From NCBI GenBank assembly GCA_002084545.1, contig NBLJ01000011.1, positions 1 to 34,445 of the forward strand: a stretch of DNA of 34,445 nucleotides, written 5' to 3'. The notes under the pieces were generated by a model. The model did not search any database. It saw nothing but the letters and a program-made list of their open reading frames with translations, and had not been told where the DNA came from. The translations under genes were made by a program, and so were the position numbers. Positions 7,717 through 16,806 of this stretch are shown in pieces (the stretch's first letter is position 1; every line of letters begins with the position of its first letter). This DNA comes from Desulfobacteraceae bacterium 4572_123 (GTDB lineage Bacteria; Desulfobacterota; Desulfobacteria; Desulfobacterales; 4572-123).

Positions 7717-9306
7717 ATGAGTGCTGAACCGACATATGATGAACTGCGACACATGGTCGATTCATTAAGCCGTCGATCCGAAAAACTGGCCCGGGCGGAA
7801 AAGGCGGTCCAGCAGCAGAACAGATATCTGACGATTTTGCATGAAACATCTCTGGGCCTTATCAATAAGCTGGACAAAACCCAGTTGTTGGAAACCATCT
7901 TGAAAAGTGCCTCGGCCCTGGCTCGTACCGATCATGTTTTCATTTATTTAAAAGATAAAAAATCAGACGACGGCCACATCCGGATTTGTCAGGGCACGGG
8001 CTTTTTCAAACAACAGGTGGGCCGCCGGACACGATTTGGCGAAGGGATAGGCGGCACGGTCTGGCAAACGGGCAGGCCGATATTGATCAATGATTACGAA
8101 ACTTGGGAAAACCGCATCCCCGACCCTGATTTAAACGACCTGCACTGCGTGATGGGCATCCCTCTGGATGCTGGTCAAAGCATCAGGGGAATCATGGGCC
8201 TGGCACATATCAAGCCGGAAAAACGATTCGATCAGGATGACGTTATGATTCTTTCCCGTTTGGCTACCCTGGCCCTGCTTGCCCTGGAAAAGGCGGAATT
8301 ATACGCAAATGCCCGCCGGGAACTGGAAGAACGAAGAAAAGCCGAAGCCCTTATCCGCGAAAGTGAACAACGCTACCTTAACCTGCTGGAATCATCTCCC
8401 GATCCGATTGTAGTATACAATATGGAAGGAGTAGCCACTTATGTCAATCCCGCCTTTGAACAAACCTTTGGATTAACACGTGATGAGCTTCTCGGTAAAC
8501 ATGTCGATTTTGTTCCTCCCGAGGCCTGGCCGGAAACCAAGGCAGCCATAGATGCCATGCTCAACGGTAAAAAAATCAATCTATTCGAGACTCGGAGATT
8601 TACCAAAGACGGCCGTCTGCTTGATGTGCAAATCAGCTCCACTCTCTACCTGGATCAATCCGGGAAGCCATCAGGCAACATCGTTACATTACGGGATATC
8701 AGCTCTCGAAAAATCGCGGAAAGGGTTCTATACAATTATCAAAACCAGTTGGAAGAACTGGTGGAAGAGCGCACCGGGGAACTTGGCCGGGCCAACAGTA
8801 AACTGGGTATTGAAATCGAGGAACGTAAACGGGCTGAAAAAGCCCTGCGGCAACGCGAAAAGGAACAGCAGGCCCAGGCCCAACACCTGGAGGAGGTCAA
8901 TACCGCTCTAAAAGTCCTGATCAAGCAAAGGGAAATAGACAAAACCGAATTGCAGGAAAATGTATTATCCAACGTAAAAGAACTGGTCACCCCATATTTG
9001 AACAAAATTAAAAAAGCCCGCCTAGGCACCCGCCACTTAACCATGCTCAGCATTCTTGAATCCAACCTGGACAATATTGTCTCACCGTTTATCAATAAAC
9101 TCTCGACAAAATACTTTAATTTCACTCCGACTGAAATTAAGGTCGCCAATCTTATTAAAGAAGGCCACACTAATAAAGAAATTGCGGAAGTATTGCTTAT
9201 CTCGAAAAATACGGTACTGTTTCATCGTCATAATATCCGCACTAAGTTAAAAATTAAAAACACCCGTACCAATCTGCGATCGCGGCTCTTGAGTTTTGAT
9301 CAGTAG
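7717..9306 (+). CDS. GAF-PAS sensor with C-terminal LuxR-type HTH
   Basis: A one-component transcription regulator of about 529 aa. In order: a short N-terminal coiled coil; a GAF domain (about residues 40-195, FGEGIGGTVWQTGRPILINDY); a PAS domain (about 215-335, NLLESSPDPIVVYNMEGVAT and FVNP-like YVNPAFEQTFG); a long coiled coil rich in Glu, Lys and Arg; and a LuxR/GerE helix-turn-helix (FTPTEIKVANLIKEGHTNKE then ISKNTVLFHRHNIRTKL). There is no receiver or kinase domain, so it probably senses a ligand or redox state directly. The ATG at 7717 starts the natural domain; a TTG at 7681 would add 12 residues, and neither has a strong ribosome site. It sits between a divergent acyl-CoA ligase and the liv-ligase operon, so it may control either. 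That target is inference. Confidence 0.88.
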   Translation: MSAEPTYDELRHMVDSLSRRSEKLARAEKAVQQQNRYLTILHETSLGLINKLDKTQLLETILKSASALARTDHVFIYLKDKKSDDGHIRICQGTGFFKQQVGRRTRFGEGIGGTVWQTGRPILINDYETWENRIPDPDLNDLHCVMGIPLDAGQSIRGIMGLAHIKPEKRFDQDDVMILSRLATLALLALEKAELYANARRELEERRKAEALIRESEQRYLNLLESSPDPIVVYNMEGVATYVNPAFEQTFGLTRDELLGKHVDFVPPEAWPETKAAIDAMLNGKKINLFETRRFTKDGRLLDVQISSTLYLDQSGKPSGNIVTLRDISSRKIAERVLYNYQNQLEELVEERTGELGRANSKLGIEIEERKRAEKALRQREKEQQAQAQHLEEVNTALKVLIKQREIDKTELQENVLSNVKELVTPYLNKIKKARLGTRHLTMLSILESNLDNIVSPFINKLSTKYFNFTPTEIKVANLIKEGHTNKEIAEVLLISKNTVLFHRHNIRTKLKIKNTRTNLRSRLLSFDQ

Positions 9307-9656
9307 TGGTTTATCCCTACTATTTTACCGCTATTTTAACAACTTGACAAGTTGAGTAAAAATGTTTTTAATTAAATCAAGTCGGGGACAACTCAAAAAT
9401 GAAATAACTTCTCGATCTCTGATAATTAAATGATGAATGCCGATTTGTTCGATCTAAGTTTGCAAAACAACAAAATTAAAACCGATTTATTTCGAACAAC
9501 TGAAAAAATAAAAAATTTCCTTGACTATAATGAAAAAATAGTACAAATTTGCTTATTATCTGAATGAAATTCATTTTTTCTATTTTTTTAATTGTATAAA
9601 TTTTATTCAAAAGTCAATAATATCATTTACTTGACAACTATTTAAAAATAAAACTT
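9307..9656. other. AT-rich upstream region of the liv-ligase operon
   Basis: No coding frame is seen in 350 nt. It holds a perfect 7-1-7 palindrome (9340-9354) and a TTGAC directly abutting TATAAT near 9524. A TTGACA at 9631-9636 lies so close to the livG ATG that its -10 would overlap the start codon. The main promoter is probably here but cannot be fixed. Confidence 0.5.
9340..9354. promoter_or_regulatory. Perfect palindrome, candidate operator
   Basis: CAACTTG-A-CAAGTTG is a perfect inverted repeat with a single central base. It is 33 nt past the LuxR-type regulator's stop and about 300 nt before livG. There is no T tract, which argues against a terminator. It could be a dimer binding site. 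Confidence 0.4.
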
Positions 9657-10418
9657 ATGGAACCTCTCAATGTCAAAAACATTACGCTTTCATTTGGCGG
9701 GCTGAACGCTCTTTCAAGGGTCAGTATGGCCATTGAACCCGGACTTATCACATCGATTATCGGGCCCAATGGAGCAGGAAAAACCAGCCTATTAAACTGC
9801 ATATCCGGTTTTTATCATCCCACGAAAGGAGAAATATTCTACGGCGAAAAAAACCTTACCCACTCATCACCGCATCAGGTAACTAAAATGGGCATTGCCA
9901 GAGCTTTCCAGAACCTGGAACTGTTTGGCGGCCTTTCAGTGCTGGACAACCTGCTGCTGGCACGGCACACCAACCTTAAATATAGTTTCCTCCACGCTGC
10001 TTTATACTTCGGAAAAGCCTCAAGGCTTGAAGCTGAAAACAGGGCATATGTGGAAAATGTGATCGACTTCATGGAACTGGAACCATACCGCAAGAGTATT
10101 GTAGGCAATCTCAGCTACGGTATTCAAAAACGGGTTGAGGTTGCACGGGCACTTACACTGGACCCTGAACTGCTGCTTCTGGATGAGCCCATGGCCGGAA
10201 TGAATATAGAGGAAAAGGAAGACATCGTCCGGTTCACCATGGATATAAAACAGGATCGCGAAACCACGATTATACTGGTGGAACATGACCTGGGTGTTGT
10301 AATGGATATTTCAGATCAAATCTATGTTCTGGATTTCGGCCGGGTGATCGGTTCAGGCACACCGGAGGAAGTGGCTTCAAATCCAAAAGTAATAGAAGCC
10401 TACATCGGAGAAGATTAA
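9657..10418 (+). CDS. livG: ABC transporter ATP-binding protein, LivG type
   Basis: One of two ATPases energising a branched-chain-amino-acid-type (HAAT family) importer. The 253-aa protein has Walker A GPNGAGKT at 36-43, the signature LSYGIQKRVEVARAL, Walker B LLLLDEPMAG and the H-loop EHD. The signature reads SYGIQ instead of LSGGQ, as is common in LivG proteins. The ATG lacks a visible Shine-Dalgarno sequence, unlike downstream genes of the operon, yet upstream in-frame sequence does not extend the domain. Its stop abuts the start of the acyl-CoA ligase gene. The substrate is probably a carboxylate rather than an amino acid, judging by the ligases around it; this is inference. Confidence 0.93.
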   Translation: MEPLNVKNITLSFGGLNALSRVSMAIEPGLITSIIGPNGAGKTSLLNCISGFYHPTKGEIFYGEKNLTHSSPHQVTKMGIARAFQNLELFGGLSVLDNLLLARHTNLKYSFLHAALYFGKASRLEAENRAYVENVIDFMELEPYRKSIVGNLSYGIQKRVEVARALTLDPELLLLDEPMAGMNIEEKEDIVRFTMDIKQDRETTIILVEHDLGVVMDISDQIYVLDFGRVIGSGTPEEVASNPKVIEAYIGED

Positions 10419-12350
10419 TTGGATAACGACATCAAAAAACATCTAACAGGACTCAGCATACCGCAGTTACTGCGATGGCGGGTACAAAATACAGGTGATA
10501 AGGTCGCGCTGCGGGAAAAAGATTTTGGATGCTGGAACAGCTACACCTGGAGCCAGTATTACGACCATGTCCGGAAAGTCGGATTGGGCCTTTCCAAAAT
10601 TGAAGTAAAAAAGAATGATATCATCGCCCTGATCGGGGACAATATTCCTGAAATGCTTTTCATGGCTCTTGGCGCACAGTCCATCGGTGCAATTTCAGCA
10701 GGCATCTATCAGACAACCATGCCTGATGAAATAGCCCAGTTGCTCGCATACATGAAGGTTGCCGTGGTCTTTTGCAATGATCAGGAGCAGGTTGACAAAA
10801 TTGTCGAAATAAGGGAGCAGGTTCCGTTTGTTAAGAAAGTGATTTACGAAGATCCCAGGGGCATGCGTGATTACAAAACAGATGACTGGTTCATGTATAT
10901 CGAGGATCTTTACGAAATCGGGGAAAATATCCACCTGGAAAAACCGGATCTTTTTGAATCATTTGTAGATCAGGGCAAACCCGAGGATACGTGCCACCTC
11001 TGTCTCACATCTGGAACAACCGGTCTTCCCAAGGGCACCATGCTCACCCATAAAAATTATATCAGCATGGGCCTTCAGATTACAGAGGTTGATACCCTTG
11101 AGGACACGGACGAATATGTTTCGTTTCTTCCCTTTGCCTGGATCGGCGAACAGATGAACTCATTCGGTATTGCCATGGCCACAGGGATCACCATCAACTT
11201 TCCCGAATCGGTGGAAACGGCCATGGAGGATTTAAAAGAGATCGGCCCACATTTCATGTTCGGCGCGCCGAGGATTTATGAGACCATAAGATCCCAGATA
11301 TGGCTTAAAATCGATGAGTCTTACTGGCTTAACCGGATGCTATACAACTACTTTATCAAAATCGGCGAAAAATCGGCGACCTATCGCATGACCGGGAAAA
11401 AAATGCCGGCCGGCTTGAGATTCAAGTCATGGCTCGGATATCAAATAATATTCAGGCCTCTTATCAACCAGATCGGCCTGTTGCGCCTTCGGCGCGCTTA
11501 TACAGGCGGAGCGGCTCTCGGGCCGGAGCTGTTTACCTTTTATCAGGCCATCGGAGTCAACCTGAAACAGATTTACGGCCAGACGGAAATCGTGGGAATT
11601 GCCTACATGCACCGGGACGGAGATGTGAGGCCGGATACGGTGGGCAAACCCCTTCCAGACACCCGGTGCAAAATTTCCAAGGAAGGTGAAATTCTTTCAA
11701 AATCCCCCTGTGTGACACCCGGATATTTTGAAATGCCGGAAAAAACAAAGGAACTGCTTGAAGGCGGCTGGCTCCATTCCGGGGATGCGGGTTATATCGA
11801 CGAACACGGGCACCTTATTGTAATAGACCGCCTGTCGGACGTAATGCATAACAACAGGGATGAAATGTTCTCCCCCATGTTCCTCGAAAACAAACTTAAA
11901 TTCAGCCCCTACATAAAGGAAGCTGTAATATTCGGTAACAAAAGGGACTACGTCGCATCCCTTATAAACATAGACCCGATTGTTGTTGGTAAATGGGCCG
12001 AAGACAGAGGAATCTCCTATACAACCTACATGGACCTGTCGGCCAAGCCGGAAGTGGCCGAACTTATTTACGATCAGGTTAAAGAGATAAACGAAAGGGT
12101 TGAAAAGGAGCATTTCAAGATCAAGCGTTTTGCCCTGCTTTACAAACTTCTGGATATGGATGACGATGAACTGACAAAAACCGGTAAAATCCGCAGAAAG
12201 TTTGTTCGTGAAAAATACCAGAATCTCTATGACGCATTATATGATGAAAGCATAAAGGAAAAAGAGGTGGAGGCAATGTTTCAGTACCAGGACGGCCAGT
12301 CAACGGCTGTTAAAACTAAAATTTCCTTTTATACGATGGAAGGGGTCTGA
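10419..12350 (+). CDS. Acyl-CoA ligase (AMP-forming) embedded in the liv operon
   Basis: A 643-aa long-chain-type acyl-CoA synthetase. The P-loop LTSGTTGLPKGTMLTHKN lies at about 196-213, the adenine motif reads IYGQTEIVG, the hinge region is HSGDAGYIDEHGHLIVIDR, and the catalytic Lys is in LTKTGKIRRKFVREKY near the C-terminus. It begins with TTG directly after the livG stop, with GGAG nine nt upstream, and its TGA overlaps the livH ATG. Its position between the ATPase and the permeases implies tight translational coupling. That suggests acid uptake and CoA activation are linked (vectorial acylation), as proposed for similar ABC-ligase clusters. The substrate is unknown. Confidence 0.92.
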   Translation: MDNDIKKHLTGLSIPQLLRWRVQNTGDKVALREKDFGCWNSYTWSQYYDHVRKVGLGLSKIEVKKNDIIALIGDNIPEMLFMALGAQSIGAISAGIYQTTMPDEIAQLLAYMKVAVVFCNDQEQVDKIVEIREQVPFVKKVIYEDPRGMRDYKTDDWFMYIEDLYEIGENIHLEKPDLFESFVDQGKPEDTCHLCLTSGTTGLPKGTMLTHKNYISMGLQITEVDTLEDTDEYVSFLPFAWIGEQMNSFGIAMATGITINFPESVETAMEDLKEIGPHFMFGAPRIYETIRSQIWLKIDESYWLNRMLYNYFIKIGEKSATYRMTGKKMPAGLRFKSWLGYQIIFRPLINQIGLLRLRRAYTGGAALGPELFTFYQAIGVNLKQIYGQTEIVGIAYMHRDGDVRPDTVGKPLPDTRCKISKEGEILSKSPCVTPGYFEMPEKTKELLEGGWLHSGDAGYIDEHGHLIVIDRLSDVMHNNRDEMFSPMFLENKLKFSPYIKEAVIFGNKRDYVASLINIDPIVVGKWAEDRGISYTTYMDLSAKPEVAELIYDQVKEINERVEKEHFKIKRFALLYKLLDMDDDELTKTGKIRRKFVREKYQNLYDALYDESIKEKEVEAMFQYQDGQSTAVKTKISFYTMEGV

Positions 12351-13243
12351 TGAGTTATTTTTTCCAACTTGTGGTCAGCGGTATTGTGGTAGGTTCCATA
12401 TACGCACTGGCAGCACTTGGATTTGTGCTGATCTACAAATCCAGCAAGGTGCTTAACATCGCACACGGACAAATCATCGCCTCCGGTGCTTTTATTGCCT
12501 ATGCCCTTACCGGGTGGGTGGGGATTCCGATCTATCTGTCTTTTTTCCTTAGTCTTGCGATTACTTTTTTCCTGGCTATGAGCGTGGAGAGGATTTTTTT
12601 ACGCCGCCTGATCGGAGAACCCATCATCTCGGTCATCATGGTCACCATCGGGCTGATGTCAATCCTAGACGGTCTGATTTTTCTGACGCCATTTGGATCT
12701 GTAAATTTTTCTTTCCCACAATTTTTACCTGCCGAACTGATTGCCTTTGGAGGAGTGTCCATTTCATGGACCCAGCTTGTGGGTGTTCTGGTTACAGCCG
12801 TTATGATTGGGGGCTTTTCACTATTTTTCAAAAAATCAACCGTGGGAATATCCATGCGGGCGGTATCGGATGACCAGTTTGCCTCAATGTCCGTGGGCAT
12901 CTCCGTTCCCAGGGTATTCGGCCTTGCCTGGGCCACTGCCGGATTGAGTGCTGCTGCAGCCGGCTGTATCATCGGCAATATCACCGGCCTTAATTTTGAA
13001 ACTCTTCAGGCGTTCGGCATTGCTGTTTTTCCGGTTGTCATATTAGGAGGGTTGGATTCAATCCTGGGCGCTGTGGTGGCCGGCATCATCATGGGGCTGA
13101 TTCAGCAGTTCGCAAGCGGATATCTGGACGGCAATTTTGGCCTTAACGGCACCGCTGAAGTGCTGCCTTATATTATTTTACTGGTTATACTGCTCTTTAA
13201 GCCACATGGACTCTTTGGTATACATGAAATTGAACGGGTATAA
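12350..13243 (+). CDS. livH: ABC transporter permease, LivH type
   Basis: Inner-membrane permease of the importer, 297 aa, about eight hydrophobic segments. Family motifs are IVVGSIYALAALGFVLIYKS at the N-terminus, VLNIAHGQIIASGAF, and the cytoplasmic coupling region around VGISMRAVSDDQFASMSVGI, which contacts the ATPases. GGLDSILGAVVAGIIMGLIQ is the usual C-terminal LivH segment. The ATG overlaps the ligase stop (TGATG), with GGAAGGGG just upstream. It pairs with LivM, three nt downstream. Confidence 0.95.
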   Translation: MSYFFQLVVSGIVVGSIYALAALGFVLIYKSSKVLNIAHGQIIASGAFIAYALTGWVGIPIYLSFFLSLAITFFLAMSVERIFLRRLIGEPIISVIMVTIGLMSILDGLIFLTPFGSVNFSFPQFLPAELIAFGGVSISWTQLVGVLVTAVMIGGFSLFFKKSTVGISMRAVSDDQFASMSVGISVPRVFGLAWATAGLSAAAAGCIIGNITGLNFETLQAFGIAVFPVVILGGLDSILGAVVAGIIMGLIQQFASGYLDGNFGLNGTAEVLPYIILLVILLFKPHGLFGIHEIERV

Positions 13244-13246
13244 ATT

Positions 13247-14341
13247 ATGGCAACAAATAGATGGTTAGCAACCGGTAATTACTTTACCTCATATAAAGAC
13301 GAACAAAGAATTTATTTCACGCACCTGGACCGGACCATATTTTCAGTTTTTCTTACATTGTTTTTTGTATGGCCGTTCTTTTTTTCCCTGAGCAACAAAT
13401 ACATGCTGGTCATTGATAATATTCTCATTGCAGTGGTTGCGGTACTCGGCCTTAACCTTGTGACCGGCTTTGCAGGGTTAATTTCCATCGGCCACGCAGC
13501 CTTTGTGGGTATTGGCGCATATACAATTGCATCTTTTTGCAGGGTTATCGGGGACTCTCATATTATATTGACCCATGCCTGGCCCCTGCTGATCCTGGTA
13601 GCCGGATTTGTGGGAGCAATCTTCGGCGCCATTGTCGGCCTTCCGGCAATGCGGCTGAAGCATCTTTACCTTGCCATCGCCACCCTCTCTTTTCAGATGA
13701 TTTTTACCTGGACCATTAATTTTATGAATTTTTTTGACCAGGGGCAGACGATTTCCGTGGGCAGGGTGTTCTGGATCACCGGCAAAGTGGCCAGAAAAGA
13801 GCATTACCTGTTCTGGTATTATGTCATTCTTGTGGTGATCGTCCTTTGCGGATTTATGATGAGAAACCTCTTGCGCACACGCTACGGCAGATGTTTGAGT
13901 GCGGTGCGCGACAATGACAGGGCTGCGGATGCAATGGGCATGCACCCCGGTCTTACAAAGGTTTACGCCTTTGCCCTGGCCGGCTTTTTTGCGGGCGTGG
14001 CCGGTGCTCTTCACGCGTATGTGTACAGAGGGGTCGGCATTGAATCCTTTTCTCTACATGAGTCGATCATGTATCTTGCCATGGCTATCGTGGGCGGCCT
14101 CGGGACACTGAATGGGTCATTATGGGGACCGGCAGCCATAATGACCCTGGATCTTCAGGTGGAAACCCTTGCTGAAAAGGCGGGGCATCTGCTTTCATCA
14201 AACATGAACCTTGCCACCGCATTAAAACCATTTACATTCGGCATGGTCATTGTGCTGTTTCTGATGTTTGAGCCAAGGGGAATCGCCAACTGGTGGCGCA
14301 TTGCCCGATCCTATACCAAATTGTGGCCGTTTCGTTACTGA
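13247..14341 (+). CDS. livM: ABC transporter permease, LivM type
   Basis: Second permease subunit, 364 aa. A hydrophilic N-terminal stretch of about 30 residues precedes the membrane segments. LivM signatures are LGLNLVTGFAGLISIGHAAF near residue 70 and the coupling region TRYGRCLSAVRDNDRAADAM. FSLHESIMYLAMAIVGGLGT is also typical. LivM proteins often run from 300 to 400 aa, so the length is normal. It starts three nt after the livH stop, hence surely co-transcribed. About 135 nt separates it from the binding-protein gene. Confidence 0.95.
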   Translation: MATNRWLATGNYFTSYKDEQRIYFTHLDRTIFSVFLTLFFVWPFFFSLSNKYMLVIDNILIAVVAVLGLNLVTGFAGLISIGHAAFVGIGAYTIASFCRVIGDSHIILTHAWPLLILVAGFVGAIFGAIVGLPAMRLKHLYLAIATLSFQMIFTWTINFMNFFDQGQTISVGRVFWITGKVARKEHYLFWYYVILVVIVLCGFMMRNLLRTRYGRCLSAVRDNDRAADAMGMHPGLTKVYAFALAGFFAGVAGALHAYVYRGVGIESFSLHESIMYLAMAIVGGLGTLNGSLWGPAAIMTLDLQVETLAEKAGHLLSSNMNLATALKPFTFGMVIVLFLMFEPRGIANWWRIARSYTKLWPFRY

Positions 14342-14476
14342 CACCATTTGCCAACACCAAACTGAAATGCGTTAATATATAAATTGCTTAGACATTTTAC
14401 ATATTATTTTGTTTTGTGTGAGTAAAAGAAGCCTGACTTCCAAACCTATAATTAACAACCAAATCAAGGGGGAAAC

Positions 14477-15703
14477 ATGAAAAACAAAAAAATGATGATG
14501 ATCAAAATTTTACTTTCTTTTATCGTAGTGTTCACATTCGCTTTTCAGGCTCAGGCGGGAGAAGTGTACAAACTGGCGTTGTCGCTTGCCATTACCGGGC
14601 CAACTTCAGATGCCGGTAGCCCATATTCCATGGGTGTCGAAGATTATTTCAAATATGTCAATGACATGAAACTTCTTGGAAATGACAAAATTGATTGTAC
14701 AATAAGGGATGATCAGTATAAATCGGCCGTAACAAAGCGAAATTTTGAAGATTTCTTAGATCAGGGCATTGTTTTTTATCTCAACTACTCAACGGGCAGC
14801 ACCCTGGCACTGAAAAAAGATTTTGAAGAAGAGCAGATGCCGGTAATTCCGGCTTCATTTCATGCCGGTAACCTGATTGATTCAAACTACATCTTTCTGC
14901 CCATTGCCTCCTATTCGGCCCAAGCCATCGGCCTGGCAGAATATATCGTAAAAAATCACAAAGGAGGTACCCCTAAAGTGGCGATGTTTATCCATCCGTC
15001 CGCATTTGGCAGAGGACCTGTTTCAGACGTGGAAAAATCAGTCAAGGCAGGACTTGACATGGAGATCGTCGAAATTGTCGAGCATGGCAAAGATCTGGAT
15101 AACACTGCCATGCTCAAACGACTTGGCAGTAAGGGTGTCCAGTATGTCATCAGCCAGACGATTCAGTCCCCGGTGGCCACCATGATCAAAGATGCCGCCC
15201 GCCTGGGCATTGTCGCCAAAACCTTTGGTGAAAAGGGAAAGATAACTTTTATGGGATGTCACTACACCGGAGGCAATGATCTGGTGGCACTGGCCGGCCC
15301 TGCTTCTGAGAATTACTATTGGACAACTTCTTACATTGTTACATCCGAGCCGGGTGTGGGAACGGATGCACAACTTGCGCTGGCCAAAAAGTATGGCCGG
15401 GATGACAAAACAGCCAATTCTCACAATTACGCCAACGGCGTAATGGTGGCCCAGGTGGCAGCAGAAGTGATTCTGCGTGCAAAGGCAAAGGGCAATAAAA
15501 TCACAAAAGAAATTCTTTATGAAGAACTCCAGCAGATGAACGGCATAAACGCTTTTTATCCTGTAACAACTGTCGGGCCGGTCACCTATTCAAAAACCGA
15601 CCATGCCGGTGTTGATACCCTGCAGTTGTACGCGGTGAAAAACGGCGCTTTTAAATCCGTAGGCGCTCCGTTTATCCCTGAGTATACGGGAAAAATCAAA
15701 TAG
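14477..15703 (+). CDS. livK: Periplasmic substrate-binding protein, LivK type
   Basis: Captures the substrate in the periplasm and delivers it to LivHM. The 408-aa protein starts with a classical signal peptide (MKNKKMMMIKILLSFIVV, a hydrophobic core and cleavage after AQA). The mature part is a type I periplasmic binding fold (Peripla_BP_6), opening with LALSLAITGPTSDAGSPYSM. AAGGGG-like strong ribosome binding (AAGGGGGAAAC) precedes the ATG, which suits a protein needed in excess over the membrane parts. A stable hairpin follows the gene. Ligand residues cannot be identified by eye; it is not obviously closer to leucine-binding than to aromatic or fatty-acid-binding relatives. Confidence 0.92.
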   Translation: MKNKKMMMIKILLSFIVVFTFAFQAQAGEVYKLALSLAITGPTSDAGSPYSMGVEDYFKYVNDMKLLGNDKIDCTIRDDQYKSAVTKRNFEDFLDQGIVFYLNYSTGSTLALKKDFEEEQMPVIPASFHAGNLIDSNYIFLPIASYSAQAIGLAEYIVKNHKGGTPKVAMFIHPSAFGRGPVSDVEKSVKAGLDMEIVEIVEHGKDLDNTAMLKRLGSKGVQYVISQTIQSPVATMIKDAARLGIVAKTFGEKGKITFMGCHYTGGNDLVALAGPASENYYWTTSYIVTSEPGVGTDAQLALAKKYGRDDKTANSHNYANGVMVAQVAAEVILRAKAKGNKITKEILYEELQQMNGINAFYPVTTVGPVTYSKTDHAGVDTLQLYAVKNGAFKSVGAPFIPEYTGKIK

Positions 15704-15749
15704 TATCCAACCTAAATGCTATTAAAATAGATTCAGCCTGCAATGGTTA

Positions 15750-15790
15750 CCCCTGTATCCCGGCCGTGACATTGGCCGGCGGTACAGGGG
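15750..15790 (+). promoter_or_regulatory. Strong intercistronic hairpin after livK
   Basis: CCCCTGTA (15750-15757) pairs with TACAGGGG (15783-15790), and an inner CCGGCC/GGCCGG stem closes a GTGACATT loop, with one small bulge. No T tract follows. It probably acts as an mRNA 3'-end protector or partial attenuator, raising livK above livF. Confidence 0.6.
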
Positions 15791-15853
15791 GGCATGCAAA
15801 CAAACTGAAAATTACTTACCCAATTTTCAAGGATCTTAAGAAAAAGTCGTCCT

Positions 15854-16672
15854 ATGGATAAAAAAGAAACAGAAAATCTGCTTGAAGTTAACAATATTGA
15901 AGTGGTCTATAATGACATTATCCAGGTCCTTCGAGGTGTCAGCCTCAATGTGAAAGAAGGCGGCATTGTGTCCCTGTTAGGGACCAACGGAGCAGGAAAA
16001 ACCACAACCCTGCGGGCGATCAGCGGTTTGCTGAAGCCGGAAAACGGATTTATCCGTGATGGTTATATCAAATTTATCGGAAATGATATTACCAATGTTC
16101 TCGGGACAAGTGTAGTACGGCTCGGTGCGGTTATGGTTCCTGAAGGACGCCGTGTCTTCAAGCATCTTACAGTAAACGAAAACATCAGAGTCGGTTCCAT
16201 TACCCGTAAGGACGGGATTGGAAATATCCGTTCCGACAATGATTTAATGTACGACCATTTTCCCAGGCTTTCTAAAATTACCAACCGGATGGCAGGCTAT
16301 TGCTCAGGCGGGGAACAGCAGATGATTGCCATAGCCAGGGCACTGATGGCAAAACCTAAAATGCTAATGCTGGACGAACCATCCCTGGGACTTGCACCGC
16401 TTCTGGTAAAAGAAATATTTGATAATATTAAAACCATAAACAAAGAAATGAATACAACCATTCTAGTTGTGGAACAAAATGCTAAAATTGCCCTTGAAGT
16501 TTCCGACTATGCCTACATCATGGAATCAGGAAAAATTGTTCTTGAAGGTCCATCAGGAGAGCTAAAGGACAATCCGGATGTCAAGGAATTTTACATGGGT
16601 ATTACTCAGGGAGGCGGCAGAAAATCTTTTAAAAATGTCAAATCCTATAAAAGACGCAAGCGCTGGATGTAA
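15854..16672 (+). CDS. livF: ABC transporter ATP-binding protein, LivF type
   Basis: Second ATPase of the importer, 272 aa. Walker A GTNGAGKT lies at 43-50, followed by the Q-loop, PEGRRVFKHLTVNENIRVG, the signature YCSGGEQQMIAIARAL, Walker B MLMLDEPSLGLAP and the H-loop region VVEQN. PEGRRVF and EQN (instead of EHD) separate LivF from LivG. It is about 30 residues longer than most LivF: a short N-terminal lead and a very basic C-terminal tail (KSFKNVKSYKRRKRWM). The tail is odd and of unknown role. The livK-livF gap carries the hairpin at 15750-15790. Confidence 0.94.
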   Translation: MDKKETENLLEVNNIEVVYNDIIQVLRGVSLNVKEGGIVSLLGTNGAGKTTTLRAISGLLKPENGFIRDGYIKFIGNDITNVLGTSVVRLGAVMVPEGRRVFKHLTVNENIRVGSITRKDGIGNIRSDNDLMYDHFPRLSKITNRMAGYCSGGEQQMIAIARALMAKPKMLMLDEPSLGLAPLLVKEIFDNIKTINKEMNTTILVVEQNAKIALEVSDYAYIMESGKIVLEGPSGELKDNPDVKEFYMGITQGGGRKSFKNVKSYKRRKRWM

Positions 16673-16683
16673 AGTTGATCTAT

Positions 16684-16745
16684 AGACCGTCACAAAAAGG
16701 CAGGGCTCAATGATTCAAGGACAGGGGAATCAAAACGGTCTTTTT
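16684..16745 (+). terminator. Nested hairpin followed by a T run
   Basis: AGACCGT (16684-16690) pairs with ACGGTCT (16735-16741), and inside it TGATTC (16711-16716) pairs with GAATCA (16727-16732). TTTT follows at once. The long asymmetric loop makes it a weak terminator or an attenuator between livF and the usp gene. Confidence 0.4.
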
Positions 16746-16806
16746 AACATCCATCCGGTGAGTGTCTGCAACAAGAATGTCAATCATCCCGTGAAAGGAC
16801 TCATTG

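Noticed and set aside
16684-16745. Riboswitch
   Set aside because: No known aptamer core could be recognised and it follows a gene end; it is kept only as a terminator-like structure.
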